A DNA stretch of 64,000 nt from Calliopsis andreniformis (taxonomy: Eukaryota > Arthropoda > Insecta > Hymenoptera > Andrenidae), in NCBI RefSeq assembly GCF_051401765.1, contig NW_027480423.1:10168001-10232000 (forward strand), read 5' to 3'. The notes under the pieces are model-generated. The model worked only from the letters and a program-made list of their open reading frames with translations. It did no database searches and was not told the DNA's origin. The translations under genes were made by a program, and so were the position numbers. Every line of letters starts with the position of its first letter. The stretch's first letter is position 1. Positions 50,303-62,173 of this stretch are shown piece by piece.

Positions 50303-52965
50303 CCTATGAAGTCAACGCCAGAAGCATAAAATACAATAAAGGTGCAACAGTTTTTCCATCGTATAACAGGAATAATTGCAACCAGTGTGAAGGTAATGGT
50401 ATGTTCTACGTTCCGGGCAACCTAGGCTTCACTCTAGGGCGGTGCTCCACCAGATCAAATAGTTACGGCCTAAGAAGTCAGCGCCAGAAGCATAAATTAC
50501 AATATAAGTACAACAGCTTTTCCATCGTATATAATGTATATTTGCAAACAGTGTGGAAGTAATTGTCATTTCTACGTTCCGGGCAACCTAGGCTTCACGC
50601 TAGAGTGTTGCTCCACCAGATGGAATAGCTAGGGCCTTGGAAGTCAACGCCCGAAGCATAAAATGCAAAATAAATAGAACAGTTTTTCCATTGTATAAAA
50701 CGAATAACTGCAACCAGTGTGAAAGTACTGGTCATTTCTACGTTCCGGGTAACCTATGTTTCACTCTAGGGCGTTGCTCCACCAGATCGAATAGCTAGGG
50801 ACTTAGAATTTAACGCCAGAAGGATAAAATGCAATATAAGTACAACAGTTTTTTCATCGTATAAAATGAATAATTGCAGACATTGTGAAAGTAATGGTCA
50901 TTTCTACGTTCCGGTCAACCTAGGCGTCACTCTAGGGCGTTGCTCCACCACGTCTAATAGCTACGGCCTTAGAAGTCAACGCCAGGAGCATAAAATACAA
51001 CATAAATACAACAGCTTTTCCATCGTATAAAATGAATAACTGCAAACACTGTGCAAGTAATGGTTATTTCTACGTTCCGGGCAACCTAGGCTGCTCTCTA
51101 GGGTGTTGCTCCACCAGATGGAATAGCTAGGGCCTTAGAAGTGAACGCCCGAAGCATAAAATGCAAAATAAATATAACTGCTTTTCCATCGTACGAAACG
51201 AATAACAGCAACCAGTCTGAAAGTACTGGTCATTTCTACGTTCCGGGTAACCTAGGTCTCACACTAAGGCGTTGCTCCACCAGACCGAATAGCCAGGGAC
51301 TTAGAATTCAACGCCAGAAGGATAAGATACAATATAAGTCCACAGTTTTTCCATCGTATGAAATGAATAATTGCAGACATTGTGAAAGTAATGGTCATTT
51401 CTACGTTCCGGGTTACCTAGGTTTCACACTAGGGCGTTGCTCCACCAGACCGAATAGCTAGGGACTTAGAATTCAACGCCAGAAGGATAAAATACAATAT
51501 AAATACAACAGTTTTTCCATCATATAAAACGAATAATTGCAACCAGTATGAAAGTTCTGGTCATTTCTTCGTTCCGGGCAGCCTAGGCTCCACTCTATGG
51601 CGCTCTTCCACCACATCGAATAGCTACGGCCTCAGAAGTCAACGCCTGAAGCATAAAATACAATAAAAATACAACAGTCTTTCCATCCTATATCAGGAAT
51701 AATTGCAACCCGTGTGAAAGTGATGGTCATTTCTACGTTCCGGGCAACATAGGCTTCACTCTATGGCGTTTTTCCTCCACATCGAATAGCTACGGCCGCA
51801 GAAGTCAACGCCTGAAGCATAAAATACAATAAAAATACAACAGTCTTTCCATCCTATAACAGGAATAATTGCAACCCGTGTGAAAGTGATGGTCATTTGT
51901 ACGTTCCAGGCAACCTAGGCTTCACTCTAGGGCGTTGCTCTACCAGATCGAATTGTTAGGGCCTAAGAAGTGAACGCCAGAAGCATAATATACAATATAA
52001 ATATAACAGTTTTTCCATTGTATAAAACGAATAATAGCAATCAGTGTGAAAGTTGTGGTCATTTCTACGTTCCGGGCAACCTAGGCTTCACTCTAGGGCG
52101 TTGCTCTACCAGATCGAATTGTTAGGGCCTAAGAAGTGAACGCCAGAAGCATAATATACAATATAAATACAACTGCTTTTCCATCGTACAAAATGAATAA
52201 TTGCCAACAGTGTGAAAGTAATGGTCATATCTACGTTCCGGGCAACCTAGGCTTCACTGTAGGTCGTTGCTCCACCGGATCGAATAGCTAGCGACTTACA
52301 ATTAAACGCCAGAGGCATAAAATGTAATAAAAATACAACAGTCTTTCCATCGTATAAAAGGAGTAATTGCAACCAGTGTGAAAGTAATGGTCATTCCGAC
52401 GTACCGGGCACCCTAGGCTTCACTCTAGAGCGTTGCTCCACCAGATCGAAGAGTTAGGGCCTTAGAAGACAACGCCAGAAGCATAAGATACAATAAAGAC
52501 GCAACAGTTTTTCCATCGTATAACAGGCGTAATTGCAACCCGTGTGAAGGTAATGGTATGTTCTACGTTCCGGGCAACGTAGGCTTCACTCAAGTGCGGT
52601 GCTCCACCAGATCAAACAGCTGGGGCCTAAGAAGTCAACGCCAGAAGCATAAAATACGATAAAGATGCAACAGTTTTACCATCGTATAAAACGAATAATT
52701 CCAACCAGTGTGAAAGTTATGGTCATTTCTAAATTCCGAGCAACCTAGGCTTCACTCTATTGCGTTGCTCCAGCAGATTGAATAGTTAGGGCCTAAGAAG
52801 TGAACGCCAGAAGCATAAAATTCAATATAAATACAACAGTTTTTCCATCATATAAAACGAGAAATTGCAACCAGTATGAAAGTTATGGTCATTTCTACTT
52901 TCCAGGCAACCTAGGCTACACACTAGGGCGTTGCTCCAGCAGATTGAATAGTTAGGGCCTTAGAA
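50303..52965 (+). repeat. 18-monomer higher-order unit, copy C (rearranged)
   Basis: Starts at CCTATGAAGTC (50,303) and follows copies A and B to about 51,090. It then carries the CTCTAGGGTGTTGC and AAATATAACTGCTTTTCC monomers otherwise found at 38.8 and 40.8 kb in place of the GAAAACGATTAATGG and AAATTCCATAAAG monomers of A and B. It rejoins A at the CCAGGGACTTAG monomer near 51,290, includes the extra ATATAACAG monomer of copy B, and also includes the CTCAAGTGCGG and CTAAATTCCG monomers that B lacks. Confidence 0.88.
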
Positions 52966-53198
52966 GTCAATGCCCGAAGCATAAAATGCAATAAAAGTAC
53001 AACAGTTTTTCCATCATATAACAGGAATAATTGCAACCAGTTCGAAAGTGATGGTCATTTCTACGTTCCGGGCAATCTCGGCTTCACTCTAGGGCGTTGC
53101 TCCACCAGATCGAACAGGTAGGGCCTTTGAAGTCAAAGCCCGAAGCATAAAATACAAAATAAACAGAACAGTCTTTCCACTGTATAAAACGAATAATT
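52966..53198 (+). repeat. Last forward monomers before the inversion
   Basis: One full monomer and one truncated monomer. The final unit starts near 53,118 (CAGGTAGGGCCTTTGAAG) and is cut after GAATAATT at 53,198, about half way through. These units are not obvious copies of the end of copy A. Confidence 0.85.
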
Positions 53199-53220
53199 AT
53201 AATAAATAATTATAAAAATA
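53199..53220. other. Inversion junction with 22-bp A/T-only filler
   Basis: The forward monomer is recognisable up to AACGAATAATT, ending at 53,198 (about unit position 81). Reverse-oriented monomer sequence is recognisable from ACGCTTCTGG at 53,221 (about unit position 32 read backwards). The 22 bases between contain only A and T and fit no monomer. The palindrome ATAATTAT occurs at 53,193-53,200, overlapping the left arm end, and again at 53,206-53,213. The arms enter at different monomer positions, so this is not a simple fold-back about one point. It looks like a repaired breakpoint with filler DNA; the mechanism is inferred. Confidence 0.93.
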
Positions 53221-56200
53221 ACGCTTCTGGCGTTGAATTCTAAGTCCCTAAGTATTCGATCTCGTGGAGCAACGCCCTACAGTGAAGCTTAGGTTGCCCG
53301 GAACGTCGAAATGACGATATCTTTCACACTGGTTGCAATTATTCATTTTATACGACGGAAAAGTTGCTGTATTTATATCGTATTTTATGTTTCTGGCGTT
53401 CACTTCTAAGGACCTAACTATTCGATCTGGTGGAGCAACGTTCTAGAGTGAAGCCTAGGTTGCTCGGAACGTAGAAATGACCATTACTTTCACACTGTTT
53501 GCAATTATTCATTTTATACGATGGCAAAGCTGTTGTATTTATATTCTGTTTTATGCTCCTGGCGTTGACTTCTAAGGCCGTAGTTATAAGATGTGGTGGA
53601 GCAACGCCCTAGACTTACGCCTAGGTTGCCCGGAATGTAGAAATGACCAGTACTTTCACACTGGATGCAGTTATTCCTGTTATACAATGGAAAAAATGTT
53701 GCATCTCTATTGTATTTTATGCTTCTAGCGTTGCCTTCTTAGGCCATAACTATTCCCTCTGGTGTATCAACGCAGTAGAGTGAAACCTAGGCTGCCGGAA
53801 CGTAGAAATGACCATTACTTGCCCACTGGTTGCAATTATTCCTGTTATACGGTGGAAAAACTGTTGTATTTTTAATGTATTTTATGCTTTTAGCGTTGAA
53901 TTCTAAGTCCCTAGCTATTCGATTTGGCGGAGCGACGCACTCGAGTGAAGCCTATGTTGCCCGGAACGTAGAAATGACCATTACTTTCACAATGTTTGCA
54001 ATTATTCATTTTAAACGATGGAAAAACTGTTGTATTTTTATTGTATTTTGTGCTTCTGGCATTGTCTTCTAAGGCCCTAACTCTTCGATCTGGTGGAGCA
54101 ACGCTCTAGAGTGAAGCCTAGGTTGCCCGGTACGTCGGAATGACCATTACTTTCACACTGGTTGCAATTATTCCTGTTATACGATGGAAAGACTGTTGTA
54201 TATTTATTATATTTTATGCCTCTGGCGTTTAATTGTAAGTCACTAGCTATTCGATCGGGTGGAGTAACGACCTACAGTGAAGCCTAGGTTGCCCGGAACG
54301 TAGATATGACCATTACTTTCACACTGTTGGCAATTATTCATTTTGTACGATGGAAAAGCAGTTGTATTTATATTGTATTTTATGCCTGTGGCGTTGACCT
54401 CTAAGGCCGTAGCTATTAGATGTGGTGGAGCAACGCCCCAGAGTGACGCCTAGGGTGCTCGGAACGTAGAAATGACCATTACTTTCACACTGGTAGCAAT
54501 TATTCGTTTTATACGATGGAAAAGCTGTTGCATTATTATCGTATTTTATGCTCCTTGCGTCGACTTCTTAGGCCCTAACTATCCGATCTGGTGGAGCAAT
54601 GCCCTAGTTTGAAGCCAAGATGGCACGGAACGTAGAAATGGCCAGTACTTTCACACTGGTTGCAGTTATTCCTGTTATACGATGAAAAGACTGTTGCGTC
54701 TTTATTGTATTTTCTGCCTCTGGCGTCGACTTCTAAGGCCCTAGCTATTTGATCTGGTGGAGCTACGCCCTAGAGTGAAGCCTAGATTGCCCGGAACGTT
54801 GAAATGACCATTACCTTCACGCTTGTTGCAATTACTCCTGTTGTACGATGAAAAAACTGTTGAACTTTTATTGTATTTTATGCTTCAGGCGTTTACTTCT
54901 AAGGCCGGAGCTATTCGATGTGGTGGAGCTACGTCCTGGAGTGAAGCCTAGGTTGCCCGGAACGTAGAAATGACCATTACTTTCACGCTGTTTGCAAATA
55001 TACATTATAAACGATGGAAAAGCTGTTGTACTTATGTTGTATTTTATGCTTCTGGCATTGACTTCTAAGATCCTAGCTATTCGATCTCGGGGGCAGCGTC
55101 CAAGAGTGAAGCGTGTGTTGCCCGAAACGTAGAAATGACCATTACATTCGCACGGGTTGCAATTATTCGTTTTATACGATGGATAAACTGTTGTATCTAT
55201 ATCGTATTTTATGCTTCTGGCGTTGACTTCTAAGGCCCTAGCTACTCGATCTAGTGGAGCAACGCCCTAGAATGAAGCCTAGGTTGCCCGGTACGTAGAA
55301 ATGACCATAGCCTGAGCACTGGTTGCAATTATTCCTGTTATACGATGGAAAAGGTGTTGTATTTATATTGTATTTTATGCTTCTGGCGCTGACTTCTCAG
55401 GCCCTAACTATTCGATCTGGCGGAGCAACGCCCTAGAGTGAAGCCAAGGTTGCCCGAAACGTAGAAATGACCATCACTTTCACAATGGTTGCAATTATTC
55501 CTGTTATACGGTGGACAAACTGTTGCATTTTTATTGTACTTTATGCTTCTGGCGTGGACTTCTAAGTCCCTACGTATTCGATCTGGTGGAGCAATGCCTC
55601 ACAGTTAAATCTAGGATGCCCGAAACGTCGAAATGATGATTACTCTCACACTGGTTGCAATTATTCATGCTATACGATGGAAAAACTGTTGCATTTTGAT
55701 TGTACTTTATGCTTCTGGCGTTGACTTCTTAGGCCTTAACTACTCGATCTCGGGGGCAGCGTCCAAGGGTGAAGCGTATGTTGCCCGAAACGTAGAAATG
55801 ACCATTACATTCGCACTGGTTGCAATTATTCTTTTTATACGATGGAAAAACTGTTGTATCTATATTGTATTTTATGCTTCTGGCGTTGTCTTCTAAGGCC
55901 CTAACTATTCGATCTAGTGGAGCAATGCCCTAGAATGAAGCCTGGGTTGCCCGGACCGTAGAAATGACCATAGCCTTAGCACTGGTTGCAATTATTCCTG
56001 TTATACGATGGAAAAGGTGTTGTATTTATATTGAATTTTATGCTTCTGGCGCTGGCTTCTCAGGCCATAACTATTCGATCTGGCGGAGCAACGCCCTAGA
56101 GTGAACCCTAGGTTGCCCGTAACGTAGAAATGACGAGTACTTTCGCACTGGTTGCAGTTATTCCTGTTATACGATGGAAAACTGTTGCTTTTTTATAGTA

Positions 56201-57249
56201 TTTTATGATTCTGGCGTTGACTTCTAAGGTCCTAGCTATTCGATCTCGTGGGGCAACGTTCAACAGTGAAGCGTATGTTGCCCGAAACGTAGAAATGACC
56301 ATTACTTTCACAGTGTTTGCCATTATTCATTTTAAACGATGGAAAAACTGTTGTATTTTTATTGTATTTTATGCTTCTGGCGTTGTCTTCTAAGGCCCTA
56401 ACTCTTCGATCTGGTGGAGCAACGCTCTAGAGTGAAGCCTAGGTTGCCCGGTACGTCGGAATGACCATTACTTTCACACTGGTTGCAACTATTCCTGTTA
56501 TACGATGGAAAGACTGTTGTATATTTATTATATTTTATGCCTCTGGCGTTTAATTGTAAGTCGCTAGCTATTCGATCGGGTGGAGCAACGACCTACAGTG
56601 AAGCCTAGGTTGCCCGGAACGTAGATATGACCATTACTTTCACACTGTTGGCAATTAATCGTTTTATACAATGGAAGAACTGTTACATTTATACTGTATT
56701 TTATGCGTCTGGTGTTGACCTCTAAGGCCCTAATCATTCGATCTGGTGGAGCAACGCCCTAGAGTGAAGCCTAGGTTGCCGGGAACATAGAAATGACCAT
56801 CACTTTCACACTGGTTGCAATTATTCCTGTTATACGATGGAAAAGCTGTTGTATCTATATAGTATTTTATGCTTCTGGCGTTGACTTCTTAGGCCCTAAC
56901 TATTCCATCTGGTGGAACAACGCCCTAGGGTGAACCCTAGGTTGTCCGGAACGTGGAAATGACCATAACTTTCACACTGGTTGCAATTATTCGTTTTATA
57001 TAATGGAAAAACTGTCGTATTTATATTGTATTTTATGCTTCTGGCGTTGACTTCTAAGGCCGTAGCTATTGGATGTGGTGGAGCAACGCCCTAGAGTGAC
57101 GCCTAGGTTGCCCGGAACGTAGAAATGACCATTACTTTCACACTGTTTGCAATTATTCATTTTATACGATGGAAAGGCTGTTGCATCTTTATTGTATTTT
57201 ATGCTTCTGGCATTGACTTCTAAGCCCCTTACTATTCGATCTGGTGTAG
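53221..57249 (-). repeat. Inverted domain, proximal part with 14-monomer duplication
   Basis: About 24 reverse monomers. Sequence at 53,990-54,345 recurs at 56,320-56,655 at an offset of about 2,321 bp (14 monomers less three bases). A second pair is 55,078-55,460 and 55,742-56,110 (both with CTCGATCTCGGGGGCAGCG, CATTCGCAC, ATAGCCTKAGCACTGG and GGAAAAGGTGTTG), 664 bp or four monomers apart. No gene or foreign sequence is seen. Confidence 0.83.
54074..54384 (-). repeat. Two-monomer signature, reverse copy of 50.0-50.3 and 41.9-42.2 kb
   Basis: Read on the minus strand this segment carries the same rare sequence as the forward segments at about 50,000-50,304 and 41,868-42,172: ATTGCCAACAGTG, ATATCTACGTTCC, CTGTAGGTCG, CACCCGATCGAATAG, CTAGTGACTTACAATTAAACG (CTAGCGACTT in the forward copies), AAAATATAATAAA, CATTCCGACGTACC and CTAGAGCGTTGC. 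The CACCCGATCG and AAAATATAATAAA forms match the 41.9- and 50.1-kb versions better than those at 47.0 and 52.3 kb. A second reverse copy lies at 56,394-56,655. Confidence 0.85.
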
Positions 57250-59907
57250 CAACGCCCTAGAGTGAAGCCTAGGTTGCCCGGTACGTAGAAATGACCATTA
57301 CCTTCACGCTTGTTGCAATTATTCCTGTTACTCGATGAAAAAGCTGTTGCACTTCTTATTGCGTTTTATGCTTCAGGCGTTGACTTCTAAGGCCGTAGCT
57401 ATTCGATGTGGCGGAGCAACGCCCTAGAGTGAAGCCTAGGTTGGCCGGAACGTAGAAATGGCCATTACTTTCACACTGCTTGCAATTATTCGTTTTATAC
57501 GATGGAAAAGCTGTTGTATTTATATCGTATTTTATGCTTCTGGCGTCGACTTCTTAGCCTCTAACTATACCATCTGATGGAACAACGCCCTAGGGTGAAG
57601 CCTAGGTTGCCCTGGACGTAGAAATGAACATTACTTTCACTCTGGTTGCAATTATTCGTTTTATACAATGGAAAAACTGTTGTACTTATTTTGTATTTGA
57701 TGCTTCTAGCGTTGACTTCTTAGGCCCTAACTATTCCATCTGGTGGAACAACGCCCTAGGGTAAAGCCTAGGTTGCCCGGAACGTAGAAATGACCATATC
57801 TTTCACACTGATAGCAATCAATCGTTTTATACAATGGAAGAATTGTTACAATTATACTGTATTTTATGCTTCTGGTGTTGCCCTCTAATGCCCTAACTAT
57901 TCGATCTGGTGGAGCAACGCCCTAGAGTGAAGCCTAGGTTGCCGGGAACATAGAAATGACCATCACTTTCACACTGGTTGCAATTATTCCTGTTATACGA
58001 TGGAAAAGCTGTTGTATCTATATCGTATTTTATGCTTCTGGCGTTGACTTCTTAGGCCCTAAATATTCCATCTGGTGGAACAACGCCCTAGGGTGAACCC
58101 TAGGTTGTCCGGAACGTAGAAATGACCATAACTTTCACACTGGTTGCAATTATTCGTATTATACAATGGAAGAGCTGTCGTATTTATATTGTATTTTATG
58201 CTACTGGCGTTGACTTCTAAGGCCGTAGCTATTGGATGTGGTGGAGCAACGCCCTAGAGTGACGCCTAGGTTGCCCGGAACGTAGAAACGACCATTACCT
58301 TCACGCTTGTTGCAATTATTCCTGTTACTCGACGAAAAAGCTGTTGCATTTCTTATTGTATTTTATGCTTCTGGCTTTGGCTTCTAAGTCCGTAACAATT
58401 AGATGTGGTGGAGCAACGCCCTAGAGTGAAGCCAAGGTTGCCCGGAAAGTAGAAATGACCATAACTTTCATACTGGTTCAATTATTCGTTTTATACGATG
58501 GAAAAACTGTTGTATTTATATTGTATTTTATGTTTCTGACGTTGAATTCTAAGGCCGTAGCTATTGGATGTGGTGGAGCAACGCCCTAGAGTTAAACCTA
58601 GGTTACCCGGAACGTAGAAATGACCAGTACTTTCACACTGTTTGCAGTTATTCCTGTTACACGATGGAAAAACTGTTGCATATTTATTGTATTTTGTGCT
58701 TCTGGCGTCGACTACTAAGGCCCTAACTGTTCGATCTGGTGGAGCAACGCCCTAGATTGAAGCCTAGGTTGCCCGGAACGTAGAAATGGTCATAACTTTC
58801 ATACTGGTAGCAATTATTCGTTGTATACAATGGAAAAACTGTCTCTATTTATTTTGTATTTTATGCTTCTGGCGTTGACTTCTAAGGCCCTAACTCTTCT
58901 ATCTGGTGGAGCAACGCATCAGAGTTAAGTCTAGGATGCACGAAACGCCGAAATGATCATTACTTTCACATTGGTTGCAATTATACGTTTTATACGATGG
59001 AAAAGCTATTGTATTTATATCGTATTTTTTGCTTCTGGCGTTGTCTTCTTAGGCCCTAACTATTCCATGTGGTGGAACAACGCCCTAGGGTGAAGCCTAC
59101 GTTGCCCGGAACGTAGAAATGACCACAAGTTTCACACTGGTAGCAATTAATCGTTTTATACAATGGAAGAACTGTTATATTTATACTGTATTTTATGCTT
59201 CTGATGTTCACTTCTAAGGCCCTAACTATTCGATCTGGTGGAGCAACGCCTTATAGTGAAGCCTAGGTTGCCGGGAACGTAGAAATGACCATCACTTTCA
59301 CACTGGTTGCAATTATTCCTGTTATATGATGGAAAAGCTGTTGTATTTATATTGTCTTTTATGCTTCTGGCGTTGACTTCTAAGGCCGTAGCTATTAGAT
59401 GTGGTGGAGCAACGCCCAAGTGTGACGCCTAGGTTGCTCGGAACGTAGAAATGACCATTACTTTCACAATGTTTGCAATTATTCATTTTATACGATGGAA
59501 AAACTGTTGTACTTATATTATATTTTATCCTTCTGGCGTTGAATTCTAAGTGCCTAGCTATTCGATCTGGTGGAGCAACGCCATATAGTGAAGCCCAGGT
59601 TGCCCGGAACGTAGAAATGACCACTACATTCACACTGTGTGCAATTATTCATTTTATACGATGGAAAAGCTGTTGTACTTATATTGTATTTTATGCTTCT
59701 GGCGATGACTTCTAAGGCCGTAGCTATTAGATGTGGTGGAGCAACGCCATAGAGTGACGCCTAGGTTGCCCGGAAAGTAGAAATGACCATAACTTTCATA
59801 CTGGTTGCAATCATTCGTTTTATATCATGGAAAAACTGTTGTATTCATATTGTATTTTATGCTGCTGGCGTACACTTCTTAGGCCCTAACTATTCGATCT
59901 GGTGGAA
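57250..59907 (-). repeat. 2,658-bp, 16-monomer higher-order unit, copy 1
   Basis: The following 2.3 kb repeats this segment at an offset of 2,658 bp (16 x 166 plus two). No difference was seen by eye from about 57,260 to 59,300. Shared peculiarities include CTTCTTATTGCG, CCATCTGATGGAAC, CCCTGGACGTAG, GAATTGTTACAATTATACTG, TCGACGAAAAAGC and TACTGGTTCAATTATTCG (one base short). The last 360 bp or so of this unit are not carried by copy 2. Confidence 0.92.
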
Positions 59908-62173
59908 CAACGCCCTAGAGTGAAGCCTAGGTTGCCCGGTACGTAGAAATGACCATTACCTTCACGCTTGTTGCAATTATTCCTGTTACTCGATGAAAAA
60001 GCTGTTGCACTTCTTATTGCGTTTTATGCTTCAGGCGTTGACTTCTAAGGCCGTAGCTATTCGATGTGGCGGAGCAACGCCCTAGAGTGAAGCCTAGGTT
60101 GGCCGGAACGTAGAAATGGCCATTACTTTCACACTGCTTGCAATTATTCGTTTTATACGATGGAAAAGCTGTTGTATTTATATCGTATTTTATGCTTCTG
60201 GCGTCGACTTCTTAGCCTCTAACTATACCATCTGATGGAACAACGCCCTAGGGTGAAGCCTAGGTTGCCCTGGACGTAGAAATGAACATTACTTTCACTC
60301 TGGTTGCAATTATTCGTTTTATACAATGGAAAAACTGTTGTACTTATTTTGTATTTGATGCTTCTAGCGTTGACTTCTTAGGCCCTAACTATTCCATCTG
60401 GTGGAACAACGCCCTAGGGTAAAGCCTAGGTTGCCCGGAACGTAGAAATGACCATATCTTTCACACTGATAGCAATCAATCGTTTTATACAATGGAAGAA
60501 TTGTTACAATTATACTGTATTTTATGCTTCTGGTGTTGCCCTCTAATGCCCTAACTATTCGATCTGGTGGAGCAACGCCCTAGAGTGAAGCCTAGGTTGC
60601 CGGGAACATAGAAATGACCATCACTTTCACACTGGTTGCAATTATTCCTGTTATACGATGGAAAAGCTGTTGTATCTATATCGTATTTTATGCTTCTGGC
60701 GTTGACTTCTTAGGCCCTAAATATTCCATCTGGTGGAACAACGCCCTAGGGTGAACCCTAGGTTGTCCGGAACGTAGAAATGACCATAACTTTCACACTG
60801 GTTGCAATTATTCGTATTATACAATGGAAGAGCTGTCGTATTTATATTGTATTTTATGCTACTGGCGTTGACTTCTAAGGCCGTAGCTATTGGATGTGGT
60901 GGAGCAACGCCCTAGAGTGACGCCTAGGTTGCCCGGAACGTAGAAACGACCATTACCTTCACGCTTGTTGCAATTATTCCTGTTACTCGACGAAAAAGCT
61001 GTTGCATTTCTTATTGTATTTTATGCTTCTGGCTTTGGCTTCTAAGTCCGTAACAATTAGATGTGGTGGAGCAACGCCCTAGAGTGAAGCCAAGGTTGCC
61101 CGGAAAGTAGAAATGACCATAACTTTCATACTGGTTCAATTATTCGTTTTATACGATGGAAAAACTGTTGTATTTATATTGTATTTTATGTTTCTGACGT
61201 TGAATTCTAAGGCCGTAGCTATTGGATGTGGTGGAGCAACGCCCTAGAGTTAAACCTAGGTTACCCGGAACGTAGAAATGACCAGTACTTTCACACTGTT
61301 TGCAGTTATTCCTGTTACACGATGGAAAAACTGTTGCATATTTATTGTATTTTGTGCTTCTGGCGTCGACTACTAAGGCCCTAACTGTTCGATCTGGTGG
61401 AGCAACGCCCTAGATTGAAGCCTAGGTTGCCCGGAACGTAGAAATGGTCATAACTTTCATACTGGTAGCAATTATTCGTTGTATACAATGGAAAAACTGT
61501 CTCTATTTATTTTGTATTTTATGCTTCTGGCGTTGACTTCTAAGGCCCTAACTCTTCTATCTGGTGGAGCAACGCATCAGAGTTAAGTCTAGGATGCACG
61601 AAACGCCGAAATGATCATTACTTTCACATTGGTTGCAATTATACGTTTTATACGATGGAAAAGCTATTGTATTTATATCGTATTTTTTGCTTCTGGCGTT
61701 GTCTTCTTAGGCCCTAACTATTCCATGTGGTGGAACAACGCCCTAGGGTGAAGCCTACGTTGCCCGGAACGTAGAAATGACCACAAGTTTCACACTGGTA
61801 GCAATTAATCGTTTTATACAATGGAAGAACTGTTATATTTATACTGTATTTTATGCTTCTGATGTTCACTTCTAAGGCCCTAACTATTCGATCTGGTGGA
61901 GCAACGCCTTATAGTGAAGCCTAGGTTGCCGGGAACGTAGAAATGACCATCACTTTCACGCTGGTTGCAATTATTCATTTTATACGATTGAAAAGCTGTT
62001 GTATTTATATTGTCTTTTATGCTTCTGGCGTTGACTTCTAAGGCCGTAGCTATTAGATGTGGTGGAGCAACGCCCTAGTGTGACGCCTAGGTTGCTCGGA
62101 ACGTAGAAATGACCATTACTTTCTCAATGTTTGCAATTATTCATTTTATACGATGGAAAAACTGTTGTACTTA
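59908..62173 (-). repeat. 16-monomer higher-order unit, copy 2
   Basis: A near-identical copy of 57,250-59,515. It departs first at about 61,959, where TTATTCATTTTATACGATTG replaces TTATTCCTGTTATATGATGG, then rejoins for about one monomer and diverges fully near 62,175. The identity over about 2 kb makes it one of the youngest events in the inverted domain. Confidence 0.92.

Larger units (their letters stand above)
1..53198 (+). repeat. 166-bp satellite array, forward domain (about 320 monomers)
   Basis: This region is a head-to-tail array of one 166-bp unit. Taking TTAGGGCC as the unit start, the first start is at position 4 and the 320th following start is near 53,118, so 320 units occupy 53,114 bp against 53,120 expected. 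Every unit keeps the same order of landmarks: TTAGGGCC, CAACGCCAGAAGCATAAAA, an A/T-rich run, TTTTCCATCGTATAA, AATAATTGCAACCAG, GGTCATTTCTACGTTCC, CAACCTAGGCTTCACTC and CCACCAGATCGAATAG. Neighbouring units differ mainly by substitutions, and length changes are usually of one base. No spacer, gene or mobile element interrupts the array. Arrays of this kind usually lie in centromeric or other constitutive heterochromatin of eukaryotes; that location is inferred. I do not recognise the family. Confidence 0.98.

Noticed and set aside
51141..51461. Open reading frame of about 106 codons (and other frames of 60-103 codons on both strands)
   Set aside because: The frames are translations of the satellite itself, recur wherever the same monomer type recurs, and often begin at non-ATG codons. 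Because 166 leaves remainder 1 on division by 3, any frame moves to a new register at each monomer, so none extends past about two units. No signal of selection for coding is visible.
53193..53220. Transposon terminal repeat or target-site duplication at the junction
   Set aside because: There is no element between the arms: 22 A/T bases separate monomer sequence of opposite orientation. The two ATAATTAT copies are short palindromes within A/T-rich sequence and flank nothing that looks like an insertion.
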